DNA of 64,000 nucleotides from CBDCUF01 sp965222525 (GCA_965222525.1 OZ244955.1:186001-250000); one strand, 5' to 3'; numbered from the stretch's first letter, positions 16,941 through 26,178 are shown. Numbers and translations: made by a program. Notes: a model not told the origin generated them from the sequence alone.

Positions 16941-17432
16941 AAACGGCACGTCATCATTCAGATCGTTATCCACAAACTGTTCTGTTGAAGCACCCTGATT
17001 CTGTGCAGGAGCAGCCTGTGGCCTTGAATAGCCACCTTGCTGGTCGGAAAATCCTCCACTTGCTCCCGCGCCGCTGTCCCTCCTGCTGTCAAGCATGGTC
17101 AGACTGCCGTTAAAGCCCTGAATCACCACCTCGGTCGTATAGCGCTCGGCACCCGACTGATCTACCCATTTACGAGTCTGCAACGAACCTTCAATAAATA
17201 CTTTCGAGCCTTTATGCAGATAATTTTTAACAATATTAACCAAGCCGTCACTGAATATCACAATGCGATGCCATTCAGTCTTCTCGCGGCGCTCACCGGT
17301 ATTTTTATCTTTCCACGACTCGCTGGTAGCCAGTCTTAGGTTGGCTATCTCTCTGCCATCCTGTGTTGAACGAATTTCCGGATCGGCTCCCAGATTGCCA
17401 ATCAGCATAACCTTATTCAAACTTCCCGCCAT
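16938..17432 (-). CDS. ssb: Single-stranded DNA-binding protein
   Basis: 164 residues. An OB-fold at about 1-112 (MAGSLNKVMLIGNLGADPEI, EKTEWHRIVIF, YLHKGSKVFIEGSLQTRKW, YTTEVVIQGFNG), a Gly/Gln-rich linker, and the acidic C-terminal tip DNDLNDDVPF that recruits partner proteins. Family members work as tetramers in replication and repair. The stop codon lies inside the arm of the palindromic element at 16795-16940, so the message would end in or run through that hairpin. Confidence 0.97.
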   Translation of the reverse strand: MAGSLNKVMLIGNLGADPEIRSTQDGREIANLRLATSESWKDKNTGERREKTEWHRIVIFSDGLVNIVKNYLHKGSKVFIEGSLQTRKWVDQSGAERYTTEVVIQGFNGSLTMLDSRRDSGAGASGGFSDQQGGYSRPQAAPAQNQGASTEQFVDNDLNDDVPF

Positions 17433-17465
17433 TTTATTTCCTTATATTTAAGATAAATTAACATC

Positions 17466-17614
17466 TGTCATGCTGAATTTATTTCAGCATCCATTTTTCC
17501 AATGACCAAATCCTGATGGTAGATAAGTGAAGTTTGTATTTTGAAAAACATACTCACAACCTGCTAATCACCAAGACCCTGAGGAATGGATCCTGAAACA
17601 AGTTCAGGATGACA
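17466..17614. repeat. TGTCAT-type palindromic element, copy 1
   Basis: 149 bases bounded by TGTCATGCTGAA and, inverted, TTCAGGATGACA. It contains the family inner words CATTTTTCCAATGAC and GGATCCTGAAACAAG. It lies between tRNA-Thr and ssb (both minus strand), 33 bases before the ssb ATG. Related copies are at 23793, 27759, 30478 and 42108. Confidence 0.9.
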
Positions 17615-17756
17615 ATTAATTCTGAATACACCTTCAATCTATTGCAAAAGAGCAACAAACTCTTACTAATGCTTAAACTTATACGCCTTTTTATTCAAGG
17701 ACTTTTTGCAAAATGGCTAATAAACATATAGTTGTGCTGCATTGTTTGCCGTGCTA

Positions 17757-17831
17757 TGGTGCCGCGGAGAAGAATTGAACTTCCGACCCCGTCATTACCA
17801 ATGACGTGCTCTACCACTGAGCTACCGCGGC
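17757..17831 (-). tRNA. tRNA-Thr (anticodon GGT)
   Basis: A complete 75-base cloverleaf on the minus strand: acceptor arm GCCGCGG/CCGCGGC, D arm GCTC...GAGC, anticodon loop TTGGTAA with anticodon GGT, T arm with GTTCAATTC, discriminator A and an encoded CCA. It reads ACC/ACU codons. It lies upstream of ssb and is divergent from gltA. Confidence 0.95.
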
Positions 17832-17951
17832 TTGAGATTGTGTTCTGGAATTCTGCTAGCATAGGCTGCAAATTAAGGCCGTCTTTTATATTACTTCTTT
17901 TAAGGAAGCAATATTTTATACTTCAATCCTGTAACAACAAAGGTTATTGTC

Positions 17952-19286
17952 ATGTCCAATACGGTAAAACAAGTGTCAAACTCAAACGAAAAACAGCGTA
18001 GCGCAAGACTTGTCATCGATAATGATGAGGCAAATGCGGTTGAGCTTCCCATATATAGCGGGACGGAGGAGCCGAGTGTAGTTGACGTGCGCGGGCTATA
18101 TCGTGATGCGGGTATGTTTACCTATGACCCTGGCTTTATGTCCACCGCTTCCTGTCGTTCAACCATAACCTATATCGATGGTGCAAAAGGGGTTCTGCGC
18201 CATCGCGGCTACTCGATAGAGGAGCTGGCAAATCAGTGCGATTATCTGGAGGTGGTGCATCTGCTGCTTTACGGCGACCTGCCCAATGCAAAGGAAAAAG
18301 AGGAGTTCGACTTTTCAATAACCAATCACACGATGGTGCATGAGCAGATTCGTCATTTATATCAGGGCTTTCCACGGCGTTCGCATCCTATGGCGATTCT
18401 GGTGGGAGCAGCAGCTTCGCTTTCGGCCTTCTATCACGATAGTCTGGATATTTTTGATGCCGACCAGCGTGATCTGGCTGCTCGCCGGATGATTGCCAAA
18501 ATGCCTACCTTACTGGCTATGGCTTACAAATATTCCATAGGCCAGCCGTTTGTATATCCCGATAACAGTTTGAGTTTTGCCGAGAATTTCCTGCATATGC
18601 TGTTTGCGGTTCCGGCGGAGAAATACAAGGTGAGTCCGGTTCTGGCCAAGGCTATGGATAAAATCCTGATTCTCCACGCCGACCATGAACAGAATGCTTC
18701 TACATCAACCGTGCGGATTGCCAGCTCCTCACAAGCCAACCCGTTTGCCTGCATAGGTGCGGGGATTTCATGCCTGTGGGGACCGGCGCATGGTGGCGCC
18801 AATGAAGCGGTTATCAATATGCTGGAGGAAATCGGCTCGGTTGACCGTATTCCGGAATTTATCAAGCGTGCCAAGGATAAGGATGACCCGTTCCGCCTGA
18901 TGGGCTTCGGGCACAGGGTTTACAAGAATTACGACCCGCGGGCATCGGTTTTGCGCAAATCATGTGACGAGGTGCTGGAGGAAGTTGGCATTGTCAACAG
19001 CCAGAAACTCAAGATAGCCAAGGAACTGGAGCGGATTGCCCTGCAGGATGAATATTTCGTTGACCGCAAGTTATTCCCTAATGTTGATTTTTATTCGGGG
19101 ATTATTTACGAGGCGATGAATATACCGACAGCGCTGTTTACCGGCCTGTTTGCGATGGCACGTACTTCCGGCTGGGTAGCGCAATGGCTGGAGATGATCG
19201 AAGACCCCGACCAGAAAATCGGCCGCCCCCGCCAGCTCTATACCGGCGAAACCGCCCGCAAGGTCAAGCCCGTTGGTGACAGGTAA
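17952..19286 (+). CDS. gltA: Citrate synthase (type II)
   Basis: 444 residues. It condenses oxaloacetate and acetyl-CoA. The core motifs are present: MSTASCRSTITYIDGAKGVLRHRGYSIEELA, WGPAHGGANEAV with a catalytic His, GFGHRVYKNYDPRA with the second His near residue 321, and NVDFYSGIIYEAM with the catalytic Asp. The long N-terminal extension and the length fit the hexameric, NADH-sensitive Gram-negative type. A weak Shine-Dalgarno (AAAGG) precedes the ATG. It ends 50 bases before a TGTCACCCCGG element, which may serve as its terminator. Confidence 0.97.
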   Translation: MSNTVKQVSNSNEKQRSARLVIDNDEANAVELPIYSGTEEPSVVDVRGLYRDAGMFTYDPGFMSTASCRSTITYIDGAKGVLRHRGYSIEELANQCDYLEVVHLLLYGDLPNAKEKEEFDFSITNHTMVHEQIRHLYQGFPRRSHPMAILVGAAASLSAFYHDSLDIFDADQRDLAARRMIAKMPTLLAMAYKYSIGQPFVYPDNSLSFAENFLHMLFAVPAEKYKVSPVLAKAMDKILILHADHEQNASTSTVRIASSSQANPFACIGAGISCLWGPAHGGANEAVINMLEEIGSVDRIPEFIKRAKDKDDPFRLMGFGHRVYKNYDPRASVLRKSCDEVLEEVGIVNSQKLKIAKELERIALQDEYFVDRKLFPNVDFYSGIIYEAMNIPTALFTGLFAMARTSGWVAQWLEMIEDPDQKIGRPRQLYTGETARKVKPVGDR

Positions 19287-19336
19287 TAAAAGAGGCGGGA
19301 TTAAGGTTTACGCCATAGTCAGGAAATAACTAACAC

Positions 19337-19494
19337 TGTCACCCCGGACGCATATTTTCTCTACATCTTTGATGTAGTCAGAAAATAGCGTTCTCGGGGT
19401 TATTACATATTCACGTTACCTTGCTTATAACCCCGAGAATGGTGGTTTCTATACGAAATCACAGATTTCGAGAAACCATCCATCCGGGGTGACA
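19337..19494. repeat. TGTCACCCCGG palindromic element, copy 1
   Basis: 158 bases with inverted ends TGTCACCCCGGA / TCCGGGGTGACA. Inside are nested hairpins: TTTTCT-CTACATC-TTT-GATGTAG-...AGAAAA, TTCTCGGGGTTAT...ATAACCCCGAGAA, and TGGTTTCT...CGAAATC-ACA-GATTTCG-AGAAACCA. The second copy at 54259 has the same layout with compensating changes in the last hairpin. It lies between the convergent gltA and csp genes. Confidence 0.92.
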
Positions 19495-19526
19495 GGGTAT
19501 GGATAACCCCAACCCTCAATAAACAA

Positions 19527-19736
19527 CTACGCATCAACCAGCTTGATATTGGCGGCAGCCTGTTTGCCTTTATTATTGGCAATTTCATAGCTGACTTTCT
19601 GGCCGTCATTCAGTTGAAAAAGACCAGCTTTTTCAAGTGCTGTGATATGCACGAATACGTCCTTCTGCCCATTATCGGGCGCGATAAAGCCGTATCCCTT
19701 GTTTGGATTGAACCATTTAACGGTACCTGTTTCCAT
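19527..19736 (-). CDS. Cold shock protein (CspA family)
   Basis: 69 residues from the ATG at 19736; the open frame continues 14 codons upstream, but this ATG has a Shine-Dalgarno (AAGGAG) at the right distance and starts METGTVKWFNPNKGYGFI, the normal N-terminus. RNP1 (KGYGFI) and RNP2 (VFVHI) RNA-binding motifs are present. It binds single-stranded nucleic acid as an RNA chaperone or antiterminator. The upstream region (19737-20000) is rich in hairpins, in line with the long structured leaders of csp genes. Confidence 0.95.
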   Translation of the reverse strand: METGTVKWFNPNKGYGFIAPDNGQKDVFVHITALEKAGLFQLNDGQKVSYEIANNKGKQAAANIKLVDA

Positions 19737-19772
19737 AAGAAAATCTCCTTGTATTATGCTGTATAAGAGCTT

Positions 19773-19801
19773 TGTCATCCTGAAACAAGTTCAGGATGAC
19801 A
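19773..19801. repeat. Short TGTCAT-type hairpin upstream of the cold shock gene
   Basis: A perfect 12-base stem, TGTCATCCTGAA - ACAAG - TTCAGGATGACA. It equals the two ends of the 149-base TGTCAT elements joined without the middle, so it may be a deleted copy or the ancestral unit. It sits 36 bases upstream of the csp start, probably within its leader. Confidence 0.85.
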
Positions 19802-20215
19802 ATATAAAAACCGTATACAGCGTAGTTAAAAAATTCCCGACAAATATCGGGAAACCAAGAGTTCGTAAAAGGCCGAAAGTGAAGTAATTTGCGAACTCTA
19901 GACCAGGAGAATTTCTCTGCTGCACTTTGCCTGCAAGAGACACCGAACAAAAACTAAAGTCTTAATCTTCAAAAAGGGCAATAACGCAACCCACCGCTAC
20001 TTATATTATATTTCGCACCAATCATCAACCTAATTCTGCACAATCAACTATTATCTATCACAGGGTAATGGTAGAGTGTATTAGAAAAAATCTTACTTTT
20101 AAATTTATCCACATATTTATTTGTCACCGTCTATTATGTACCATACTACTGACTGTGAGTATATTATCTGTCTTTTCCATTTTACTCACACTTGCAACTT
20201 AATAACAATAAACCA
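19802..20215. other. Intergenic region with hairpins, no gene seen
   Basis: A 414-base stretch between the divergent csp and acyltransferase genes. It holds an inverted repeat TTCCCGA/TCGGGAA (about 19832-19851) and AGAGTTCG/CGAACTCT (about 19858-19899), both on the csp leader side. A TATAAT-like word on the minus strand near 20003-20012 might be the csp promoter but lacks a good -35. The rest is AT-rich without features. Confidence 0.4.
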
Positions 20216-21334
20216 ATGAATGTATCGGAAAGAAATTTTGGCCTGGATATAGTGCGTGCAATAGCAATTATGTTAGTTCTTGTGTCACATACTCGTATTG
20301 CAGGGGTGATAGGTATTATCTGTGGCATGATAGGAGTTGAGTTGTTTTTTATACTTAGTGGGTTTCTTATCGGAAGAATTATATTAAGGTTATTTTCTTC
20401 GGAACATTGTACATTTGAAGACGTCACGATCTTCTTAAAACGGCGGTGGTACAGGACATTGCCGGTTTATTACTTATTCCTTATTATAAATATTTTTATT
20501 GCTATTCAGTTTCTAGGCGAAGATATAACCCAATATATTTCTTATCTATTTTTTCTCCAGAATTTTGCATGGGATACAACCTTTTCTCTGGATGCTGGAG
20601 AGTATCATTTCCCTTTAGGAAGTGAAACATGGAGCCTAACCATAGAAGAGTGGTTTTATCTGTTTGTATCAATATTATCCTTTTTTGCTTTCAGGGTTTT
20701 TAAGATAAAAAATCCAGTTATATGGATAGCGGTGCTATGTATTAGCTTTTGTCTCACTACAAAAACAATAGCTGTTTTATACTATGACGCGCAATTGCTC
20801 ACAGGTATTGGACGCATCGGTATTATGCGCTTTGATACGCTTATGATTGGTGTTTTACTTTCATTCTTTTATGGCAAATATTACAGTATATTAAATAATA
20901 TTAGAGTAATACTATTTATTTTGGGGTATATAGGGGTTTTATCTTGTGTTATTTTTCTTCTGTTTTTTGGATGGAATAATGCAGCAACCCCAACCGCAAT
21001 GAAAATACTATTTTATCCAATACTATCTCTCTGTATAGCAGCTATGTTCCCATATATATATAATATAAGCGTAGAGAAAATTTCACAAAGAACTATAAGA
21101 ATTATAACATGGTTAAGTATTCATGCTTATATAATATACTTATCTCATAGAATTGTGATTAGAGTACTCACAGGTATTGGTTTCCCTCCGTACACAAATG
21201 TCATCACCCTTATTTTGTTTGGAATAGGGCAGTATTTTACGGCAAGCATAGTACATAAATACTATGAAAAACCTATAATGGATTTAAGGCCAAAAGAAAG
21301 AGATAAAAAGATACCAGGAACCGCTCGAATATAA
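20216..21334 (+). CDS. Acyltransferase 3 family membrane protein (OafA/YrhL-like)
   Basis: 372 residues from the ATG at 20216 (a TTG at 20192 is possible). An integral membrane acyltransferase with about ten spans. Family signs: FGLDIVRAIAIMLVLVSHT near the N-terminus with the catalytic His in the first span, GVELFFILSGFLIGRI, and RWYRTLPVYY. Relatives move acetyl or succinyl groups onto lipopolysaccharide, peptidoglycan or exopolysaccharide. The gene is clearly AT-richer than its neighbours and is flanked by unrelated genes, which suggests horizontal transfer. The substrate is unknown; the exopolysaccharide genes of this window are one possibility. Confidence 0.85.
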   Translation: MNVSERNFGLDIVRAIAIMLVLVSHTRIAGVIGIICGMIGVELFFILSGFLIGRIILRLFSSEHCTFEDVTIFLKRRWYRTLPVYYLFLIINIFIAIQFLGEDITQYISYLFFLQNFAWDTTFSLDAGEYHFPLGSETWSLTIEEWFYLFVSILSFFAFRVFKIKNPVIWIAVLCISFCLTTKTIAVLYYDAQLLTGIGRIGIMRFDTLMIGVLLSFFYGKYYSILNNIRVILFILGYIGVLSCVIFLLFFGWNNAATPTAMKILFYPILSLCIAAMFPYIYNISVEKISQRTIRIITWLSIHAYIIYLSHRIVIRVLTGIGFPPYTNVITLILFGIGQYFTASIVHKYYEKPIMDLRPKERDKKIPGTARI

Positions 21335-21337
21335 AAA

Positions 21338-23764
21338 TCACTCCTCTACCTCTTTCACGGTTTCGGTGGCGGCGAGGGCGGCTATGTTGAGGATGTTGGA
21401 GACACCGGAATTCATCGGGACAATCTGCGCTGATTTCTCCAGTCCGAGCAGAATCGGCCCTATCAGGGTGCCACCGCCGAGTTCCTGCAATAATTTGGAT
21501 GCTATATGAGCGGTATGCAGGCCAGGCATAACCAGTACATTTGCCTCATCGCTCAGCCGACAGAAAGGATAGTAACGCTCCTGCAATTCCTTGTTCAGCG
21601 CTACATCTACCGTAATTTCACCGTCATATTCAAAATCCACACCCATATCATCCAGCAGGCGTACCGCCTCTTTTATACGGTCAGTCTTGGTATGGCGTGA
21701 ATTACCGAAATTGGAGAATGACAGCATCGCCACCCGCGGTTCATGCCCCATACTCCGCGCCACCCGCGCACTATGTATGGCAATATTGGCAAGCTCCTCC
21801 GGTGACGGATAGATATGTACCGAGGTATCGGCCATAAAAACCGTCTGGCGGTTCTTGGCAATCGCAATCGACAGGCCGAACACCCGCTCTTCGGCTTTAT
21901 GGTCGATTATATTGAGTATCGCCCGCAGTGATTCGTTATAACCGCGGGTCAGGCCGGTAATCAGCGTATCGGCATCACCGCAGGCCAGTATACTCGCCGC
22001 GAAAGTATTACGGTCATTCTTCACCAGACGCACACAATCGCGGTATAAATACCCCTTGCGCTGCAATTTCTCATACATGAATTTGATATAGCGGTCATTC
22101 TGGTCGGTAATCGCGGCGTTGCGGATTTCAACATCCCGCATATCCCTGACTCCCAGGCTTTTAATAACTTCATTGACCGGCTTCTCACGTCCGACCAGAA
22201 TCGCCTTGCCATAACCGCTATCCCGCCACTGGAATGCCGCCCGGATAACCGACTCTTCCTCGCCTTCGGCAAACACCACCGTCTTCGGATTCGCCCGCAG
22301 GCGCTTGTAAATCAGGTTAAGCGTATTGGCAGTCGGATTCAACCTTGCCGATAAATCATGCTTGTATTTATCCATATCATCAATCGGCTTGCGGGCAACG
22401 CTGGTAATCATCGCCGCCTGCGCCACTGCCGGCGGTATCGTGCTTATCAGCCGCGGGTCAAACGGTACGGGGATAATGTAATCCGGCCCGAAATCCATCT
22501 TCTTGCCGCCATATGCCGAAGCAACCTCATCAGGGACCGGCTTGCGTGCCAGCTCCGCCAGCGCACCCGCTGCGGCGATTTTCATCTCCTCATTAATTGT
22601 GGTCGCATGTACGTCAAGCGCACCGCGGAATATATAAGGAAAGCCCAGCACATTATTCACCTGGTTGGGATAATCGGAACGGCCGGTTGCAATAATCGCA
22701 TCCTTGCGTACCTCGCGGATTTCCTCAGGCAGAATCTCCGGAGTAGGATTGGCCATAGCAAATATAATCGGGTTCTTGGCCATCGATTTCACCATCGCTT
22801 TGGAAACCGTCCCCGGCCCCGCCAGCCCGTAAAACGCATCGGCACCCTTCATCGCATCCGCCAGCGTCCGCGCTTTGGTATCGGCAGCATGAGCGGCTTT
22901 CCACTGATTCATACTCTTCTCGCGGCCTTCATATATAACGCCGGTACGGTCAACCAGTATGGCATTCTTCAGCCCCATCGCCTTGACCAGCTCCAGACAG
23001 GCAATCCCCGCCGAACCGGCCCCCAGTACAACCAGTTTGATATCCTCCAGACGACGGCCGGTCAGATGCGCCGCGTTAATCAGTCCGGCAGCGGTGATAA
23101 TCGCCGTACCATGCTGGTCGTCATGGAAAATCGGGATATTCATCACTTCCTTCAGCCGGCTTTCAATCATAAAACATTCCGGAGCCTTGATATCCTCAAG
23201 ATTTATCCCGCCCCAGCTCGGCCCCAGATAACGTACGCAATTGACAAACTCATCCGGATCTTCGGTATCGACCTCAATATCTATGGAGTCTATATCGGCA
23301 AAGCGCTTGAACAGAACCGCCTTACCCTCCATAACCGGCTTGGATGCCAGTGCGCCGAGATTGCCCAGCCCCAGAACCGCCGTACCGTTAGAGATAACCG
23401 CAACCATATTGCCGCGGGCGGTGTATTTATAGGCATTCTCCTTGTCACGGCTGATTTCAACACAGGGAGCGGCTACCCCCGGAGAATATGCCAGTGCCAG
23501 GTCGCTCTGGGTAAATAGCGGTTTGGTAGCGCTTACCTGAAGTTTGCCCGGCTTGCCATCCTCATGAAACCGCAGCGCCTCCTCATTGGTATATGCCTTG
23601 CCGGAAGGTTTTTTGGCAGCAGTTTTTTTGGCAGTAGCCCTCGACTTTGCCGTTTTTGTGGTAGTTTTTTTTGCCGGAGATTTCTTTGCTGCACTCTTTG
23701 GCACAGCAGATTTTTTCACCGGCTTTTTACCAGCAGTTTTCTTAGTAGGTTTCTTATTCGCCAT
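21338..23764 (-). CDS. maeB: NADP-dependent malic enzyme with a lysine-rich N-terminal extension
   Basis: 808 residues. The malic enzyme part (about 58-480) oxidatively decarboxylates malate to pyruvate: EEALRFHEDGKPGKLQV, LALAYSPGVAAPC, YTARGNMVAVISNGTAVLG, PIFHDDQHGTAI, and the Rossmann motif VLGAGSAGIACLEL. The C-terminal third (about 480-808) is a phosphotransacetylase-like domain, as in MaeB, where it is regulatory. Before the enzyme lies a tail of about 57 residues made almost only of Lys, Ala, Thr, Ser and Pro (KKPTKKTAGKKP..., AKKSPAKKT...), like a histone H1 tail. A Shine-Dalgarno-like AAGGAAA precedes the ATG at 23764, so the tail is probably translated. Confidence 0.95.
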   Translation of the reverse strand: MANKKPTKKTAGKKPVKKSAVPKSAAKKSPAKKTTTKTAKSRATAKKTAAKKPSGKAYTNEEALRFHEDGKPGKLQVSATKPLFTQSDLALAYSPGVAAPCVEISRDKENAYKYTARGNMVAVISNGTAVLGLGNLGALASKPVMEGKAVLFKRFADIDSIDIEVDTEDPDEFVNCVRYLGPSWGGINLEDIKAPECFMIESRLKEVMNIPIFHDDQHGTAIITAAGLINAAHLTGRRLEDIKLVVLGAGSAGIACLELVKAMGLKNAILVDRTGVIYEGREKSMNQWKAAHAADTKARTLADAMKGADAFYGLAGPGTVSKAMVKSMAKNPIIFAMANPTPEILPEEIREVRKDAIIATGRSDYPNQVNNVLGFPYIFRGALDVHATTINEEMKIAAAGALAELARKPVPDEVASAYGGKKMDFGPDYIIPVPFDPRLISTIPPAVAQAAMITSVARKPIDDMDKYKHDLSARLNPTANTLNLIYKRLRANPKTVVFAEGEEESVIRAAFQWRDSGYGKAILVGREKPVNEVIKSLGVRDMRDVEIRNAAITDQNDRYIKFMYEKLQRKGYLYRDCVRLVKNDRNTFAASILACGDADTLITGLTRGYNESLRAILNIIDHKAEERVFGLSIAIAKNRQTVFMADTSVHIYPSPEELANIAIHSARVARSMGHEPRVAMLSFSNFGNSRHTKTDRIKEAVRLLDDMGVDFEYDGEITVDVALNKELQERYYPFCRLSDEANVLVMPGLHTAHIASKLLQELGGGTLIGPILLGLEKSAQIVPMNSGVSNILNIAALAATETVKEVEE

Positions 23765-23792
23765 TGTGTTTCCTTGCTTTCCTTGTGTGAAT

Positions 23793-23942
23793 TGTCATCC
23801 TGAACTTGTTTCAGGATCCATCTTTCCGATGACGGAATCTTGATAACTAGGTAGTCAAAACAGTCCATTTTGACGGGCAAGTTGTAGCTTGCCAGTAATC
23901 GTTGTTGTGATAAATGGATCCTGAAACAAGTTCAGGATGACA
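23793..23942. repeat. TGTCAT-type palindromic element, copy 2
   Basis: 150 bases with ends TGTCATCCTGAAC / GTTCAGGATGACA and inner words GGATCCATCTTTCCGATGACGGAATC and TAAATGGATCCTGAAACAAG. It lies between the divergent maeB and membrane-protein genes, 28 bases upstream of the maeB ATG. Confidence 0.93.
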
Positions 23943-24069
23943 ATAACTTTTAACACACTCAACCCTTCTACCAACCAAACGCCGAATAGTCAAAACCAAT
24001 CAATGCTGCATCGCACAGTGTACGATATTTCTGTTTTACCTTATACCTGCAATAATGTATTGTCGGAGT

Positions 24070-24702
24070 ATGAAACCAACCAAATCAGAAATTGCTGTGG
24101 CACTGCTTCTCAGCAGTATATTCGCCTGTTCACTGGCTTATGTTGCGGTTTTTACACTTGGTCATTTTTTAATCCTTCCTGAAATATTTTCTTCAGAAAA
24201 AGAGAGGTTAAGAGATATAGGAAAACTGGCTGCCAGTGCCTTGATAGTTATTCTGGCAATAGCAACACTGGTAACATTACTGATTTTCAGAAAGAACCTG
24301 AAAATCTCCCTTTACACATATGTAGCATTATTTATTGCTCTTGTTTTATTTGTAGTTTTTTACACTGCCGATGGTGTAAGACTAATGCAAATGTTCTTTC
24401 TGTATGGAATGTTATTCACAACTCCTGTAGTATCAATACTTGGCCTGCTGGTGTTTTATTTACATGAAAAATATCTTCGGCAGCACAACCTTAAATCATA
24501 TGTTATATCCGGCGCAACGTTGGGTATCATAGGCGGAGAAAGTATCAGATCTATTCTGTGGCTTTTTTCTGGTGATAGTATGTCTCATTTCACTGAAGGC
24601 TATGGCTGGATACTTCTCTACATACTCTACACAATATGCGGGGCTATTGCCGCCTCAACATTCTGGTATATTATATATGGCAGGAAGACCGTGAGGGAAT
24701 AG
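24070..24702 (+). CDS. Multi-span membrane protein of unknown function
   Basis: 210 residues from the ATG at 24070 (an ATG at 24055 would add five). About six hydrophobic segments: near residues 9-35, 52-75, 82-105, 110-135, 150-170 and 180-205. The first resembles a signal-anchor (KSEIAVALLLSSIFACSLAYVAVF). Between spans are basic loops (FRKNLKISLYTY, HEKYLRQHNLKSY), which set the topology. I recognise no family. It ends one base before panE on the same strand and may be co-transcribed with it. Confidence 0.7.
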   Translation: MKPTKSEIAVALLLSSIFACSLAYVAVFTLGHFLILPEIFSSEKERLRDIGKLAASALIVILAIATLVTLLIFRKNLKISLYTYVALFIALVLFVVFYTADGVRLMQMFFLYGMLFTTPVVSILGLLVFYLHEKYLRQHNLKSYVISGATLGIIGGESIRSILWLFSGDSMSHFTEGYGWILLYILYTICGAIAASTFWYIIYGRKTVRE

Positions 24703-24703
24703 C

Positions 24704-25711
24704 ATGAAAATAACCATATACGGGGCGGGGGCGGTTGGATGTACTATCGGTGCGCAGTTATATGGCTGTGATAATGCCGAGGTTACGCTGGTTGCCCGCG
24801 GTGAGCATTACCGTGTTATGCAGGAAAACAGCCTGCAATTTATTAACCGTGACGGTGAACGTAACCTGCGCCTTGCCTGTACCGATGACCCGTCTGCACT
24901 TCCGCCGCAGGATTGCGTGATTATCTCGGTGAAGGCCTATAGTATCGCCGAAATCGCCCCTGCAATTAACCGGCTTTTCCATGATGATACGGTTGTTATA
25001 CCGATATGTAACGGCGTGCCGTGGTGGTTTCTGCTCGGGGATGATTTGTTGCTGAAAAATCGGCGGTTAGACTCCCTCGATCCGGACGGTATTATCGAGC
25101 GCAACATCCCGCTTGAACGGGTGATAGGCGGGCTGCTTTATACTACCGCAACCCTGGTAAAACCTGGTGTTGTGAGTAATTTTGAGGGGCCGAAATTTAT
25201 TATCGGCGAGCCTTCGGGGGGTATTAGTGACAGGCTGCAAGAAATCGGTAATGTACTGGAATCGGCAGGGTTTATCCGTCCCGTAACCGAGGATATGCGG
25301 GCAGCCATATGGAAAAAACTATGCTGGAATATCGCATTCAATACACTTGCGGTTATCACCGGCAAAACATCTGGCGAAATGACTGCTGATAAGGAAATCC
25401 GCTCGCTTGCAGTCAGTATAATGCAGGAAATGGAAGGGCTGGCCGAAATCCTCGGGATAAATATGCAGCTTGATATTGAAAAACATGTACAAATTGCACA
25501 GGTCGCCGGTAGTTTCAAACCCTCGATGCTACAGGATTACGAACGTGGCAAACCTATGGAAATCGACGCCATAATCGGCTCCGTCTGCGAAATAGCCGAA
25601 AAACTGCGCACAACCTCCTCAACAGACATAACAACCCCGCACATAACCGAAGTTTACGATAACCTGCTGAAAGTGATAAACCACCCGCACCCCAAATCCG
25701 GTATTGTGTAG
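24704..25711 (+). CDS. panE: 2-dehydropantoate 2-reductase (ketopantoate reductase)
   Basis: 335 residues. It reduces ketopantoate to pantoate with NADPH on the way to coenzyme A. N-terminal Rossmann motif MKITIYGAGAVGCTIGAQL, then VIISVKAYSIAEIAP, and a C-terminal domain with the catalytic Lys in AAIWKKLCWNIAFNTLAVIT, followed by LQDYERGKPMEIDAIIGSV. Size is slightly above the usual 300 owing to a loop near residues 110-130 (WWFLLGDDLLLKNRRL), seen in other PanE/ApbA-like proteins. The upstream membrane gene ends one base before this ATG. A related dehydrogenase with another substrate cannot be excluded. Confidence 0.85.
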   Translation: MKITIYGAGAVGCTIGAQLYGCDNAEVTLVARGEHYRVMQENSLQFINRDGERNLRLACTDDPSALPPQDCVIISVKAYSIAEIAPAINRLFHDDTVVIPICNGVPWWFLLGDDLLLKNRRLDSLDPDGIIERNIPLERVIGGLLYTTATLVKPGVVSNFEGPKFIIGEPSGGISDRLQEIGNVLESAGFIRPVTEDMRAAIWKKLCWNIAFNTLAVITGKTSGEMTADKEIRSLAVSIMQEMEGLAEILGINMQLDIEKHVQIAQVAGSFKPSMLQDYERGKPMEIDAIIGSVCEIAEKLRTTSSTDITTPHITEVYDNLLKVINHPHPKSGIV

Positions 25712-25736
25712 TGAAAGGAAGTATAATTCAGAAAAC

Positions 25737-25823
25737 TGGTGCCTCTGGTCGGATTCGAACCGACACTTCCGTGAAGAAACGGGATTTTGAATCCCGCGTG
25801 TCTACCAATTCCACCACAGAGGC
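25737..25823 (-). tRNA. tRNA-Leu (anticodon CAA)
   Basis: A complete 87-base class II tRNA on the minus strand: acceptor GCCTCTG/CAGAGGC, anticodon loop TTCAAAA with anticodon CAA, a variable arm (GTTTCTTCACGGAAGT), T loop GTTCGAATC, and encoded CCA. It reads the UUG codon. It lies between panE and cyaY on the opposite strand. Confidence 0.95.
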
Positions 25824-25875
25824 GCTATACTGAATTTACTAGGAAATTACAGTAATTTCTATTATTTTAAAGACC

Positions 25876-26178
25876 ATGAATCCAGCATTATTTCATGAAA
25901 GGGCGGATGATGTACTCACGGAGTTGCTTGAAGCAATTGAAGCGGCAGATAAGGATGGTGTAATTGAGGCGGATTATCTGGACGGAATCCTTACTATAGA
26001 ATTGGTGGATGAAGGTACGGAATATATAATCAACAAGCACTCCCCAACAGCGCAAATATGGGTATCATCCCCCAGATCTGGTGCAAGCTATTATAATTAT
26101 AATGAAAAGCAGGATAAATGGTTAAGTAATTCCGATGCGGAAATTTTCGATGTTATAATGGGAGAATTGTTTGGCTAA
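25876..26178 (+). CDS. cyaY: Iron-sulphur cluster assembly protein CyaY (bacterial frataxin)
   Basis: 100 residues, full length. The frataxin fold is visible: an acidic first helix (FHERADDVLTELLEAIEAADKDGV), EADYLDGILTIELVDEGTEYIINKHSPTAQIWVSS, GASYYNYNEKQDKWL. The acidic ridge binds iron and CyaY modulates the IscS desulphurase. No isc genes lie nearby. The TAA stop overlaps the purH stop on the other strand (convergent, sharing bases 26175-26178). Confidence 0.93.
   Translation: MNPALFHERADDVLTELLEAIEAADKDGVIEADYLDGILTIELVDEGTEYIINKHSPTAQIWVSSPRSGASYYNYNEKQDKWLSNSDAEIFDVIMGELFG

Noticed and set aside
19337..19494. Element copy 1 considered only as the terminator of gltA
   Set aside because: It may stop transcription, but a second copy elsewhere with the same full layout shows it is a dispersed element.
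22358..23518. 386-codon plus-strand ORF opposite maeB
   Set aside because: Long only because of codon bias in maeB; composition rich in Arg, His and Asn without any family pattern.
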